DNA of 64,000 nucleotides from Lithodes maja (GCA_037953745.1 JBAKBP010007899.1:31680-95679); one strand, 5' to 3'. Shown: positions 22,197 to 33,254, counted from the first letter of the stretch. Made by a program: numbers and translations. Notes: a model not told the origin generated them from the sequence alone.

Positions 22197-22936
22197 CCTA
22201 TTCTGTACCAGTGACGTCTTTTTAACCTTTTTCTGGCTAATATTAGGCAAATTTATCCAGTTTCAAAAGGGTCTCCAGCAATTACCAGTCTGCAAACTAT
22301 CTCACTTAAATCTTTTTACTACCACAGGAGGCGGATGCCCAACCCCGAAAGGAGTTGAAATAAGGGAGCTATCCCCCTGCCAAAGGCGGCTTTCTAGGGC
22401 CTTTCCTAGCTGATGCTGAGAGGATTGAGTTCTAGTCATGCGGTGATGGGCTGGTCTATCCGAGTGAGAACTGAGCGATCTCTGCCATACCCATAGCTTA
22501 CTCTGACTGTTCCTTTAACTTATATATCTTCTAGATCTCAAGTGGCGGCGTCGTTTCCGTGGATTGACCTCCCTACTGCCAACCTAGAAGTTGGCAGATT
22601 CGGAGCCAAAGCGTCACATTTTTCCCTTACCCCTCAACTTTCCCTTCATAATTGCTGAGGGGCACAGGGCCTTGGGTGGGGCTTTGGTTTCCCGGGCGTT
22701 TCCGCACCCTCCTTAGCTCCCTGCCTTGGAGTGGCTTCGGTCACCCGGGCTTTGTTAGTGGTAAGCAGGGAGGATTTTGTGGGGGCGCTCGTTTATTTGC
22801 TCGAGACCTTGGGGCTGTTCGGCCAGACAGCCTGGGGAACAGCAACAACAACTACCACAGGTCCTTCTTAAACTGCACAAAATCGTCTAAATATAGCTAG
22901 AATAAAGTAAAATAGACGTCGCTTGTACAGAAGGGG
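22197..22936. mobile_element. CCCCTTC-type MITE, split by a retroelement
   Basis: The left half starts after TTAA (22193-22196) with cctattctgtaccagtgacg. The right half ends gaaggggTTAC. The halves are inverted to each other, and the MITE is interrupted at 22328-22850. Confidence 0.65.
22328..22850 (+). mobile_element. Nonautonomous LINE-derived retroelement with (AAC)n tail
   Basis: Flanked by the 10-bp target duplication actaccacag (22318-22327 and 22851-22860). Its 3' end, ggggctgttcggccagacag then cctggggaacagcaacaac, matches the 3' end of the Jockey-type fragment at 10363. Its centre shares the 19-nt block ccttggagtggcttcggtc with the 5' region of the right-edge LINE (62323-62341). No coding capacity. 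A second copy lies inverted at 37355-37879. Confidence 0.82.
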
Positions 22937-22949
22937 TTACTGCACTTAA

Positions 22950-23631
22950 CCCGGGAACTGCTGGAAGACTTTTAAGAGTTCCCCCGTCGGACTGCGGGAA
23001 GACTCTTAACCCGGGAGCTGCGGGGAGACTTTTAAGAGTTCCCCCGGCGGACTGCGGGAAGACTCTTGAGAGTAAGTAAAATAAAAAATCAACTTTTGAC
23101 ATCGAAAAAAAAAAAAAAAAATTTTTTTTTTTTTTTTTTTTTGGCCCCTGGGCCATGCAAAATCTCAGTCCTCTACCTCCCCTCCTTCCCCACTTTCCTC
23201 CTCTCCTTCAGTTATCACCTATTTTCCCTATTATTCCCTTATTCTGAGGTATATTTTCGTGCTAACATTAGCGAGTTGCAAGCAGGGTGTTGTCATCACT
23301 GATGGCAAGCGAGTGCAAGAGAGAGAGAGAGAGAGAGAGTATCGATCGACTGTGTCTCAGTGGCCTTGGGGGAAATTGGCGGGAAAGCAGTTTGCCTCAC
23401 CCATACATTATACAACTCGCGGGCTATATCTCCGATTTTGACCATCCAAACGCTGTTTTCACTCGTTTTATTGTTGTTTCAGGTTAATACCTTTATAATC
23501 AACCCATAATAGGCGCATATGGATAATTATTAATGCTATTAATGGTACAATGAATATTTTAGTGACTGAAACACCTCAAATACGTCAGCACAGGGGGACG
23601 TTTTCAATTACCCCCATGCGCACTTGTTAGG
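22950..23631 (+). mobile_element. TTAA-flanked piggyBac-like MITE, copy 1
   Basis: TTAA lies at 22946-22949 and 23632-23635. The left end is cccgggaactgc and the right end gcgcacttgttagg. It contains repeated gaagactcttaagagt phrases, an A-run/T-run, a long pyrimidine block and (GA)n. Collinear with the copies at 23636-24193 and 25981-26582. Confidence 0.75.
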
Positions 23632-23635
23632 TTAA

Positions 23636-23669
23636 GAGTAAGGGGAAAAAAAAATCCATTTAAAACTCC

Positions 23670-23715
<46 letters not shown>

Positions 23716-24193
23716 GCCGCTGGGCCATGCCAAATATCACTCCTCCACCTCCGCTCCTTCCCCACTTTCCTCACCTCCTTCAGTTATCACCTATTTTCCC
23801 TGTTATTCCCTTATTCTGTGGTATATTTTCGTGCTAACATTGCGAGTTGCAAGCAGGGCATTGTCATCACTGTTAGCAAGCGAGTGCAAGAGAGAGAGAG
23901 TATCGATCGACAGTCTCTCTCCAGACGTGGGGAAAAGTGGTGGGAAGGAAGGTTGCCTCAGCCATACATTATGTAACTCCTGGCCTGTATCGCCGATTTT
24001 GACCATCCAAACGCTGTTTCCACTTGTTTTATTGTTGTAACAGGTTAATACCTTTATAATCAACCTATAATAGGCGCATATGGATAAGTATTAATGGTAT
24101 TTATGGTAAAATAACTATGTTAGTGATGGGAACAGCTCAAATATGTCATCACAGGAGTGTGGTGTCTCATACCCCCCATGCGCACTTCAGAGG
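23636..24193 (+). mobile_element. TTAA-flanked piggyBac-like MITE, copy 2 (5' shortened, tandem)
   Basis: It begins directly at the TTAA that ends copy 1 but lacks the cccggg terminus, starting inside the gagtaag segment. It ends gcgcacttcagagg then TTAA (24194-24197). The tandem with a lost left end looks like unequal recombination at ttaagagtaag. It contains a T-run of about 46. Confidence 0.75.
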
Positions 24194-24229
24194 TTAAGCA
24201 ACACTTTAGCCAGAAGATTTGGTGTGCCA

Positions 24230-24375
24230 TGTAGAGAAGTGGGGATTGGGCCTGAGCATATAGATAGATAGATAGATGTAGAGAATGACCGGTACTATTA
24301 AAATTATCTATAGATAGATGTAGAGAATGACCGGTACTCCTATTAAAATTATATTGTTCTATCTATCTATTGCCT
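24230..24375. repeat. (TAGA)n / (ATCT)n with a duplicated 36-bp segment
   Basis: The phrase gatgtagagaatgaccggta with its flanks occurs twice (about 24274 and 24309) between TAGA and TATC arrays that are complementary. Confidence 0.7.
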
Positions 24376-24389
24376 GACGCCGTGATCCC

Positions 24390-24665
24390 CTAAGGGGTGG
24401 CCACGAACGAAACACCCCCATGCACTTCTGTCCCCAGTTAGTCGACACCCCTCCTCCCAACCAGCACCGCCTTCATCCATATACTTCTTCACTCCATCCT
24501 TCCACCTCGCTCTCGTACACCCTCTTAGTCATTCTCTCGCTTCCCATACGTTCCATGTGGCCAAACCATCTCAAAGTGTTACTTTTCACACTTTCCAGCA
24601 CATCTACCTCCACACCACACCTCCCTCTTGATTCATCATTCGTCTGTCTATCCCTCCATGTAACA
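24390..24665 (-). pseudogene. RTE-type LINE 3' fragment
   Basis: The minus strand reads ESVKSNTLRWFGHMERMGSE then RMTKRVYESEVEG. This is the LRWFGH(M/V)ERM motif near the C-terminus of RTE-group LINEs, also seen at 36242-36457, 40330-40536 and 51804-52094. Confidence 0.75.
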
Positions 24666-25598
24666 TAAATTAAAAACATATATATATATATAACTGGCAT
24701 CTATGCACCTGAGAGGGTGAAAAAGCTAAATACTTTACCTGCCAGACCAATGTTGACATTAAAAGTGATACTGGCTTTAATATGAATCTGACTGTGTCTA
24801 ATTAAAGAATCACCATTTGGAATTATTAGTTAGGACATTGTATTATATGGATATCATTTGCCTGAATTGGCATATGGACAGCTTTAAAATACTCTTCACC
24901 GTTTGCCAAGTATAATTTGTGTTCCCGGTCTTTTATGCTACAAGTTTATCATATTCTTTGCAGCGATATATACAGTATGTTTCTCGTTGTTATCCTCTTT
25001 TGTATTTATATTTCTTCTGTATTTTGATACTTTAATAAAGTAATGCAATTAATCTCTGACAGGCTTTGCATCCCTTTATCCACATGCACTACCGGCTATT
25101 ATTTTGTTTTAAGTTCTGCAATTATATCTTCTAAAAGTTTCTTGTTGGGTTGTATTTCCTTTCTTTTTATTTGTACTTTCTTGAATGGCTTGGAAAAATG
25201 TTTGGTTTTTAACAAGTTATTGCAATATTAATGTTACCTTTGACATGTGGTTTTAATATAATTACTAGCATGTTTCCTAGGTGCCCACTTTATAGCCTAC
25301 CATACTCTGTTTATCTTAACCGGGTGAAAAATTATGTCCCAATGTTAAATTACTAAACTGACTTGATTTTAATAGTTTCATATTTTAATAATAAAGTATT
25401 AATATGAAGCAAAGATAAAGTTTCTTATTCTGCAAGTAAGTGCTTGAAAAGAGGCTGCTAGGAGATGAAATATCTCGCCCAGTGAAGATAAACGGAGTCT
25501 AGTGTAATAGGTGAAGTGTATTGCTGCTTTTTATATGCTTTATGCTGAGAGAGCTTGCAGTCTTGTGGGTGTTGCACTAAGCCCTTGCACGAACTAAC
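24666..25598. other. AT-rich stretch, no gene recognised
   Basis: No supported ORF, RNA gene or repeat family. Confidence 0.4.
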
Positions 25599-25602
25599 TT
25601 AA

Positions 25603-25976
25603 GGGGGGATGGGCCGGTTTTCTGGACCACTTTCTCCCTCATGTTTAGCCCCATTAGTTTTCGGATGTTAAGATGTTTGCCCCATTAGTTAGTCAATTTT
25701 AAGACCTTTTGTCCCATTTCTACGTCAATATTTAGACCTTTCGTGCTATTTAGGTTTTTTTTTTTTTTTTTTTTTTCCCCTGGCGAACGATAGTGAACCT
25801 GTAATGTTAGAAGGAGGACCTTTTTCTACCAAAAAATTTACAAATTAATCTAGAAGGGGGATCTAATAATGTTTTTTTTTTTTTTAAATTTGATGGAGGT
25901 CTAGGGAGGAAACTGGAAAAATAATGAATACATTCAAAAATCGCCTAAAAAGTGAACCATCTCCCCTTAACTCGGG
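25603..25976. mobile_element. TTAAGGGG-type MITE, copy 1
   Basis: TTAA lies at 25599-25602 and 25977-25980; ends are ggggggatgg and ccatctcccc. Phrases ccctcatgtttagccccatt and ctggcgaacgatagtgaacc define the family. The right TTAA is also the left TTAA of the element at 25981. Confidence 0.75.
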
Positions 25977-25980
25977 AACT

Positions 25981-26063
25981 GCGGGAAGACTCTTAAGAGT
26001 TCCCCTGGTGGACTGCGGGAAGACTCTTAAGAGTCAGAGAAAAAAAAAATCAACTTTAAATAT

Positions 26064-26098
<35 letters not shown>

Positions 26099-26582
26099 GC
26101 CCCTGGGCCATGCAAAATATCACTCCTCTACCTCCCCTCCTTCCCCACTTTCCTCCCCTCCTTCAGTTATCACCTATTTTCCTTGTTATTCCCTTATTCT
26201 GAGGTATATTTTTGTGCTAACATTAGCGAGTTGCAAGCAGGGCATTGTCATCTCTGTTAGCAAGCGAGTGCAAGAGAGAGAGAGAGAGAGTATCGATCGA
26301 CTGTGTCTCAGTGGCCTTGGGGGAAATTGGCGGGAAAGCAGGTTGCCTTACCCATACATTATATAACTCGCGGCCTGTATATCCGATTTTGACCATCCAA
26401 ACGCTGTTTTCACTCGTTTTATAGTTGTTTCAGGTTAATACCTTTATAATCAACCCATAATAGGCGTGTATGGATAAGTATTAATGCTATTTATGGTAAA
26501 ATGAATATTTTAGTGATGGAAACAGCTCAAATACGTCAGCATAGGGGGACGTTTCTAATTACCCCCATGCGCACTTCTTAGG
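25981..26582 (+). mobile_element. TTAA-flanked piggyBac-like MITE, copy 3
   Basis: It starts ctcgggaactgcggg after TTAA (25977-25980) and ends gcgcacttcttagg before TTAA (26583-26586). Collinear with 22950-23631, including the pyrimidine block and (GA)n. Confidence 0.78.
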
Positions 26583-26627
26583 TTAATGAATTTGTAGTTT
26601 CAAGTGAAGAAACAACTTGGGTAAGTA

Positions 26628-27505
26628 CAGTAGGGTCCCCAATCCCCATCTATGCGTGTTCGATCTGTACAAGCTACCAAAAATATTCGTTTAATAATTC
26701 CAAACTGTGCGAATATCGTTCGAAGTGTGCGAGCGCCGAAATAAAGTTAAACAAATCTGTGGAGAAACCCAAATGTATGAGTTTCTTCCCAGCTGTGCAA
26801 GATATGTAATGTCATGCGCAGTGAAGTCACAGCCAGCTTCTGCGCCGCTTGGCTACCGGGAGGGAGGGGGTAGTCAGCCATATTTTTTTGCCCCCTCTCT
26901 GAGTGCACGCATAACTCGTGAGGAATGTGTATATCTTGAGCAGCTGAGCCACCCTAGCCCCCTTTGACCATGCCACACCCACGTTCCGGGAAGCGGCGCA
27001 CCATCATATTGGAACTAAAGCGGAAAGTTATTGAGTTAAAGGATGCTGGAAAAGAAAATTCGGTTGTAGGCAAGGAGTTACGGCTTACTGAGTCGAATGT
27101 TAGGTCAATTTATAAGAAAAAGGATGAAGTGTTAGAATGTGTCCAGGCGATGGTTCATCCGCTATACTGTAGATAAAAGATGGGGCTGGGGCTGGAGTAG
27201 CATAGCTGCACTCGCCCTGCCGTGGGGGTTTGCCTCGGAGCCCCCTAACTTAACGTGAGTAAACAATGACATTATTGTTTAATTATTGGCTTTTATTGCT
27301 TACTTTTATTTATATTATGTATTGTTATGAATATGTGTCAGTTAGTGTTATTTTTTATATGTAATATGAAGTTGAACCCCTAAACTCGGGACCGTCCATC
27401 CACAAATTAATTATTTCCCATAAGATACATGGTTCGATTTGTACGATTTCGATCTGTGTGACCTTGTTCATCCACCAAATTCTAGCACAATCGGGGACCC
27501 AGCTG
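26628..27505 (+). mobile_element. Internally deleted Tigger/jerky-type transposon
   Basis: Ends cagtagggtccccaat and cggggacccagctg are inverted matches, with TA at 26626-26627 and 27506-27507. It encodes the N-terminus of a transposase (next entry) and then loses coding sequence. The DDE domain is missing. Confidence 0.82.
26964..27176 (+). pseudogene. Tigger/CENP-B-like transposase, N-terminal HTH fragment
   Basis: Seventy residues starting MTMPHPRSGKRRT, with ILELKRKVIELKDAGKENSV then GKELRLTESNVRSIYKKKDE. This is the psq/CENP-B-type helix-turn-helix pattern that opens Tigger and jerky transposases. The ATG at 26967 or 26970 is in frame. It stops after 70 residues where a full transposase would have about 500, consistent with the internal deletion. 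It could at most bind DNA. Confidence 0.75.
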
Positions 27506-27507
27506 TA

Positions 27508-27790
27508 TGTGGTTGATAGGTGATGCCCATCATTCACTCACTCGTTTGCTCTCTTGCCCTGATAACCAGTTCGGCCCCTGCATATAGTAATTCACAATTT
27601 TTTTTTTTTTTTTTTACTAATTGCTGCTTCCTTCTTGGGCGAGGTGGCACACTGAAAAATAAAAAAATAAAATATCTATCTACTCCCAATTTTTCTATAT
27701 ATTTTTTATTTTTAAGCTGGGGGTGGCCAACTCGAGACAGAGCCCAAATAGGGAAAACAAAAATAATAATAATAATGAACACATAAAACC
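27508..27790. other. Repeat fragments, no gene
   Basis: Contains a T-run and the phrase gtggccaactcgagacagagc, which recurs as ggccgactcgagacgaagc near 34550. It is therefore an interspersed repeat of unknown type. Confidence 0.5.
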
Positions 27791-29118
27791 CCGCTGTTAG
27801 GGAGCCACCTTGTCGCGGTGGCGGGGCTTGAAGCGTGGCCGGTGGTCTCTGTTCCTCGGGGGGGGGCCACAGACCTTCTTAGGATTGGGGCCCCGCCGAC
27901 TTCGTGGGCTAAGACCTCCCTCCTCATTGGTTTCCAGAAGCCTGCGAGGTACATCTTTTCTGTTTTTTTACCTTTTTTCTTTTCTTTACTTCACCTTCTT
28001 CTATCGTTGCCAGCTGGACTATTCTTTATGCTTTGGTGGAGGGTGGATGTGGACGGCGTTCCCTTCCACCCGTAGAACTGTAGTACCTGACGTGCCCGCA
28101 CGAGGGGAATCTTTTATCGTCAAATCTCGCCCTCTGTGCTGGACCCGAAACTGACGAGTTGACCGCCCATTAGGCACGGGGGGTCGGGGTGTATATCCGA
28201 GTTTGACTCCTAGGGCATGTACCTTGTCCTCTAATTTGTGGCTCCATGATGGTGGGTGTGGAGCTTCTCCCGGATGAACCATGTTACAGTACCTTCGTAT
28301 TATGGAGCCTTCTTCTGGATCTTCGATCACCGGCGCTGGCGATGATATGGCTGATGTGTTTGTCTCTCCTTCCTTGCCCGTCCTCTCCTCGGTTGGTGGT
28401 AGATCTTTGCCTACCACTATACCGGGTCCTTTACTGACCCATGCACTGTCTATGACCGTCCATTCGACCTCTGCTCCACATACAGTTCCGAGCCTAGTCG
28501 TGTCGAGTTCTCTTGGCACGTCTACCTCCTCTATGTTCGCTTCCTCCTTATCCGCTCACTCAGTTCCTGCCCCTTTGACCTCTTCCGTGTCCCACTCCGT
28601 TCTACCTGATCAGCCCTCTTCCATTCGTCCGTTGCTCTCTCCTCTGCATCCTCTTCCACTCTTCTTCTTCCTCCACTTCCTCGGTTTCTTCCCCTTCCTC
28701 TCGTATAGTCACTTTCGAACCGTATCTCCCACCCGTTCCACATTCTTCTTCTTTTCCTTCTCCTCCCGTTACTTCCGCTCCTCGCCCTCGTTCTTCTGTT
28801 CTCCCTTTATCCTCACTCTTTGCCCCTGCTGACTTTATTAAGTTCTTCTCAGTCCCCGCCTCAGCTCCTCTTGCCGGAGATGACCTCCTGTTCCACCTGC
28901 GTCTCCTTCAGCAGGTGGGCAGGGATGTCACCTTCCACTCCCGCCATGATGACTCCTGTCTCGTTACGGTCCAGAACGAACGTCAGGCTGCTGCTATGTC
29001 GACAATTGTCGACTTCTCCGGAACTTCCATCCCAGCCCTTAACCCTCCAGCCCCGGGGGCTATAGCTCGCGACTGTACTGCTGTACCGGGGGTTTTGACG
29101 ATCTTTGGCCTATGTTAA
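27791..29118 (+). pseudogene. LINE 5' region with ORF1-like Ser/Pro-rich sequence
   Basis: A GC-rich leader (cgcggtggcggggcttgaag) is followed by Ser/Thr/Pro-rich frames (from about 28281). A more structured block near 28860-29110 reads LLQQVGRDVTFHSRHDDS then CLVTVQNERQAAAMS and ARDCTAVPGVLTIFGL. The latter resembles the RRM-like core of LINE ORF1 proteins. The reading frame shifts between about 28800 and 28860. It ends abruptly near 29115 without endonuclease or RT. Assignment is by style, with no diagnostic motif. Confidence 0.5.
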
Positions 29119-29440
29119 CTACTCTGTAAATCAATGAATATGGCATGTAATGTTGTGAATAAAAAAGAATAATGTTCCACAAACCTTCCTCTGTCGAATG
29201 GCGTTGAGTAGAGGTCTCTAGCCCCTCTGGTTGCATAATGGTGAGCGCGGGAAGACGAGTGCTTTTTTTATGCGGGAAATTCCTCCCGCGTCCGAAAGCG
29301 TCGGCCCGGCCATGGCTACGACGCACCTAGCCGCTCGCCGCGCCAAAGTATTTATCTCCCTTAGACGATTTTAGTGTTTGATATTGAGAATGTGATGTTT
29401 ATTTGATATTTTCTAGTTATTTTGAGGCCAATTATATAAA
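29119..29440. other. GC-rich flank, no gene recognised
   Basis: Contains cgcgggaag and tcccgcgtcc phrases able to pair locally. It may belong to the 3' part of the piggyBac element. Confidence 0.35.
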
Positions 29441-29970
29441 ATATGTTTATTAGGGTATCACTTTCACTGATATTGGTAATTTTCACTCGATACCGTACAT
29501 TTTATTAGTAATTGAGGTATGTTATTGTTGTATTAGGCACTGATTATTCGTTATCACAGGTGTTTATTATACTTTGGCCATCAAATCTTAGGTCTTGTGT
29601 CACTTTCACTTTGACAAATATGCTTTAGAGAGTGTCACTGTCACTGATAATGCTAATTTTCACTCGATACCGTACATTTTATTAGTAATTGAGGTAGGTT
29701 ATTGTTGTATTAGGCACTGATTATTCGTTATCACAGGTGTTTATTATACTTTGGCCATCAAATCTTAGGTCTTGTGTCACTTTCACTTTGACAAATATGC
29801 TTTAGAGAGTGTCACTGTCACTGATAATGCTCATTTTCACTCGATACCGTACATTTTATTAGTAATTGAGGTAGGTTATTGTTGTATTAGGTACTGATTA
29901 TTCGTTATCACAGGTGTTTATTATACTTTGGCCATCAAATCTTAGGTCTTGTGTCACTTTCACTTAGTTA
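29440..29970 (+). repeat. 177-bp tandem repeat, three copies
   Basis: The phrase cactcgataccgtac recurs at 29484, 29661 and 29838. The second and third copies are almost identical, the first more diverged. It lies between the piggyBac stop codon and the LINE fragment, probably inside the transposon. Confidence 0.9.
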
Positions 29971-30240
29971 TATGATTTGTAAACGTTTTATATACAATTT
30001 ATTGTGTCTTTTTTTCACTGATTTATATATTTCTATAGGTTCTAATCATATGAATGTCACTTGGTATATACATATGTGTCACTTTCACATATTATTATGG
30101 TGGAATTGTATTGGTATCAATTTTCTCATAATACTTGACTTTTTTATTATAATACATTGGTTTTCTTCCACTTTTTGCCTATACTGTATATAATTATAGT
30201 GTACATATTGTCATTTTATTTGGCAATTTCAGTATGATTA

Positions 30241-33138
30241 TTAGAACTCCAGCTTGGAGTGGTAATCAGAGAAGCACTCTACAGCACAGAGTGCCACCTT
30301 GCACGCCACACACTCCGTGGTTGACTTTCTACCTGGGTGCGGCCTCGCCCTGCTGTGGTAGCAGACATGGCACCGCTTCTGCTGTGTTCTTCCTGCTGCA
30401 TTCTGAGGCAGGAAACCAAGCTTGTGCCTAAGCATGTATGGACCAGACTGCAAGCGGTCGAGAACGGCGGGCCCAGGATGTGCCACTGCCCTCTGTGGCG
30501 TAGCATACTTCTCCAGGAGCTCCGTCGACACCTGCTTTTGGAACCTCCGCAGGCTATTGAACTTCAGGGGTGGGTTCTCATTCCGAAGCCTGTATATATT
30601 ATAGGCATTCAGAACTGACATGTCCACCATATGCAGAAAGAACTTTTTGTACCATCTGCACGAGGTACGCAGGCAGTCAATGAAGCCTATCTGCATGTCG
30701 GACTTGTCCACCAGCCTCATGTTGATGTTGTAGTCCAGGACAGCATCGGGCTTGGTCACCCTGGCCTGGGTGCGGCGATCCACCTTGCCAGTCTCCACCA
30801 TTTCCCCCTTGTGGATGGTGGTCAGGAGGTTGACCTTCCGCTGGTCGTGCCAGTGGATAGCCAGAATGGGCCCCGACTTCTTCTTGAAGACATCACCTTT
30901 TTTGGTCTTTGGAGGGAAAGGTGGCATGCCCTTCCTTTTCCCTCGTACTGTGCCTACAGTCCCCGTCTTGCGCTCATGCAGGTACTGTGAGAGAGTGGGG
31001 GACGTGTAATAGTTGTCCGTGTAGAGGACGTGATTCTTATGGAAGTAGCGGTCCATCATGGCTTGCACCACTGCTCCGCCAAAGCCAATGAGGGGGTCCA
31101 CAAGCACGTCCCCTTCCTTCCCGCTGTAGACCAGGAAGTCCAGGACATAGCCAGTTTGGCAGTCGCACAGCACAAAGAATTTTATGCCAAAGCGATGTCT
31201 TTTTGAGGGGATGTACTGCCGGAAGCTGAGTTTTCCCCGGAACAGCACAAGAGACTCGTCAATGACGACCTTGCGGAAGGGCTTGAAGTAGGAGGTGAAG
31301 CGTTCTCGCATCATCTCATACAACGTCTTAATCTTCCACAGCTTGTCTGGGCGGTGGACGTCGGTGTTGGTGACAAGATGGAGCGCTGTGAGGATATCAA
31401 GGTACCGGTCGCGAGCCATATATTTCCCGAAGGCAGGGGTGGAAATCAGATCATTGGTGATCCAATAGTCAGGCAACCTATGCTTCTTGACATGAGGCAT
31501 TAGCATGGTGAGTGCCAGGAACACCATGAATTCTTTATGAGTCACTGGGGTCCACTTCCTCATATGGCCCTTGGTCACCTTGCCCAAAAAGTGGACCTGG
31601 AATTGGTGCTGCTTGTTTGTCTCTTTGACAACATAGCCTACCACCTCCTCATCAAAGAATGCCTCAAATAGTTCGTGTGGTGGAGCATTGGGGCCTGCAG
31701 GAAAATTGGGGGTAATGCCTGAACCCTCCAGTACCTCATCAAAAGCTGGCACATCAGGGTTGTATACATCCCCATCAACTACGTCTTGCCACTGAAAAAC
31801 GTAGAATGGGTCTTGTCTACGCTGACGAGGAGCTCCAACTGGTGGCCCAGCACGCCCACGGCCAACTCGGGAGGCGCGCACCCTAGGGCGGCGAGGGCGT
31901 CGGCCAGGGCGGCGGGCAGCAAGACGGGCAGCACGACGCCGGGCCAAGCGGGTGGGTCGAGGGTCGTCGATGTCCATATATTCATCGTCATCGTGGTCAT
32001 CTTGCCCTGACGGTGGACCTATGTAATCATGGCCAGAGTCTTCAGAGAGGTGCCCTTCATCATCAGTGTCGCCCACATAATCTGGCGGGGAACCAGTGAT
32101 GCGTGGGCGGCGTGCGGGTGGGCGAGGTGGGGAAGGAGTGGCAGGTGAGGCTGTGTCCTCCCGAGGTCCCGGGCTCCTTGGCCTGCGACGAGTGACAGAA
32201 AGCAATGATTGACTTTCACTAGGCCCAGGTATTGGTGATGCGAGCTCAAAGACTTCTGCAGGAAGACATGTTGAAGGCGGGAGAGGTGGGGAGGACCGTG
32301 GGGAAAGTTGCGGGGACAGTTGCGGGGACGTATGGCTGGGGCCGGCCGTGGTGGACGCCGCCGCGGGAGCCTCGAACAAAACTCTCTTACTTTTCTTACT
32401 TTTCTTAGTATATTTTCTACCTTTCCCCTTTTCGGCAAGAGTATGTCTCCTGTCGGGGGACCTAGGAGGCAAATAGGCCGAAAGTGGGGGGTCCTCAACC
32501 CTTGGCAATGGTGGGGGTGGTGGGGAAGAATGCGGGGCATCCGGGTCATCTTGGGTGGCGTGGGTAGATAAGGGAGACAATGGCGGTCGAGAAGGGTCAC
32601 CACGCTGACCCTCACTCACAGCCTCATCCTCACCAAGTATTTTTGCTTGTTCCCTAGCTGCCGCGGCCGCCTTCTCAAGTATTTTTTGCTTGTAGAAATG
32701 TAGCTTGAAAGGCGATTTACCTGGGGAAGGGCTTGGAGTCGTGTCACTTATGCGAAATTTGGTGAGTGACCTTGAACTCTCCCACTCACTCACTCTCTCA
32801 AGTTCACTGTCTTTAGGTAAACCAGCTTCCTCAACAACTGGTACATCACCTTCATCACTCTCATCACTGTCAAATTCTCTCGCAAATCCCAGGAATTGTT
32901 CTTTTTCACTCTCATGGCCATAATCACTCGACTTATAATTACTGGAGTGGTCACTCACTTCTTCATCAATCTTATGCTTGGCATCAGCTTTCTCATAAAG
33001 TCTCAAAGTCGTCTCAATACCTCCGGGAGATAACACATTTAGGCGATGGCGTCGGGGTAAGGCACGACGCACTAGCAAGGGCGTCGTAGGAAGCCCGATG
33101 TCGGACACGGCGGAATCACTATTTGGTGTACTGTCCAT
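30241..33138 (-). CDS. piggyBac-family transposase, intact
   Basis: 965 residues from the ATG at 33138 (context gccatcATGG); the frame is open further upstream to 33309 but without an ATG. The N-terminal third is acidic and Ser/Pro-rich with Arg-rich blocks (about residues 390-430), likely disordered and nuclear. The DDE_Tnp_1_7-type core follows: KWTPVTHKEFMVFLAL, KVVIDESLVLFRGKL (first catalytic Asp), VLYTDNYYTSP (second) and NMRLVDKSDMQIGF (third). The C-terminus is a Cys-rich zinc-binding domain (CHVCYHS..., CVACKVALCAVECF) that binds transposon ends in this family. No frameshift or stop is seen. It would catalyse cut-and-paste transposition at TTAA. It could be a domesticated PGBD-like gene, but the nearby transposon end at 33331 argues for a resident element. 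Confidence 0.93.
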   Translation of the reverse strand: MDSTPNSDSAVSDIGLPTTPLLVRRALPRRHRLNVLSPGGIETTLRLYEKADAKHKIDEEVSDHSSNYKSSDYGHESEKEQFLGFAREFDSDESDEGDVPVVEEAGLPKDSELERVSEWESSRSLTKFRISDTTPSPSPGKSPFKLHFYKQKILEKAAAAAREQAKILGEDEAVSEGQRGDPSRPPLSPLSTHATQDDPDAPHSSPPPPPLPRVEDPPLSAYLPPRSPDRRHTLAEKGKGRKYTKKSKKSKRVLFEAPAAASTTAGPSHTSPQLSPQLSPRSSPPLPPSTCLPAEVFELASPIPGPSESQSLLSVTRRRPRSPGPREDTASPATPSPPRPPARRPRITGSPPDYVGDTDDEGHLSEDSGHDYIGPPSGQDDHDDDEYMDIDDPRPTRLARRRAARLAARRPGRRPRRPRVRASRVGRGRAGPPVGAPRQRRQDPFYVFQWQDVVDGDVYNPDVPAFDEVLEGSGITPNFPAGPNAPPHELFEAFFDEEVVGYVVKETNKQHQFQVHFLGKVTKGHMRKWTPVTHKEFMVFLALTMLMPHVKKHRLPDYWITNDLISTPAFGKYMARDRYLDILTALHLVTNTDVHRPDKLWKIKTLYEMMRERFTSYFKPFRKVVIDESLVLFRGKLSFRQYIPSKRHRFGIKFFVLCDCQTGYVLDFLVYSGKEGDVLVDPLIGFGGAVVQAMMDRYFHKNHVLYTDNYYTSPTLSQYLHERKTGTVGTVRGKRKGMPPFPPKTKKGDVFKKKSGPILAIHWHDQRKVNLLTTIHKGEMVETGKVDRRTQARVTKPDAVLDYNINMRLVDKSDMQIGFIDCLRTSCRWYKKFFLHMVDMSVLNAYNIYRLRNENPPLKFNSLRRFQKQVSTELLEKYATPQRAVAHPGPAVLDRLQSGPYMLRHKLGFLPQNAAGRTQQKRCHVCYHSRARPHPGRKSTTECVACKVALCAVECFSDYHSKLEF

Positions 33139-33254
33139 GATGGCGTCGGGGTAGATACTGTTGTTGTGGCGTCGTTTACGCCGGGTGGCGCCACCTACCG
33201 TCCCATGATACCAAAATGTACGCGCGGCTTTCGAAAAGCAAGCATGCAAGCAAG

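Noticed and set aside
28019..28519. 166-residue minus-strand frame
   Set aside because: Shadow of the Ser/Pro-rich plus-strand LINE region; no recognisable domain.
29039..29060. TTAA followed by ccctccagcccc as the missing left end of the piggyBac element
   Set aside because: It resembles the right end (ccctccaaccc) but lies inside a continuous LINE ORF1-like frame that reads smoothly through it, so the match may be chance.
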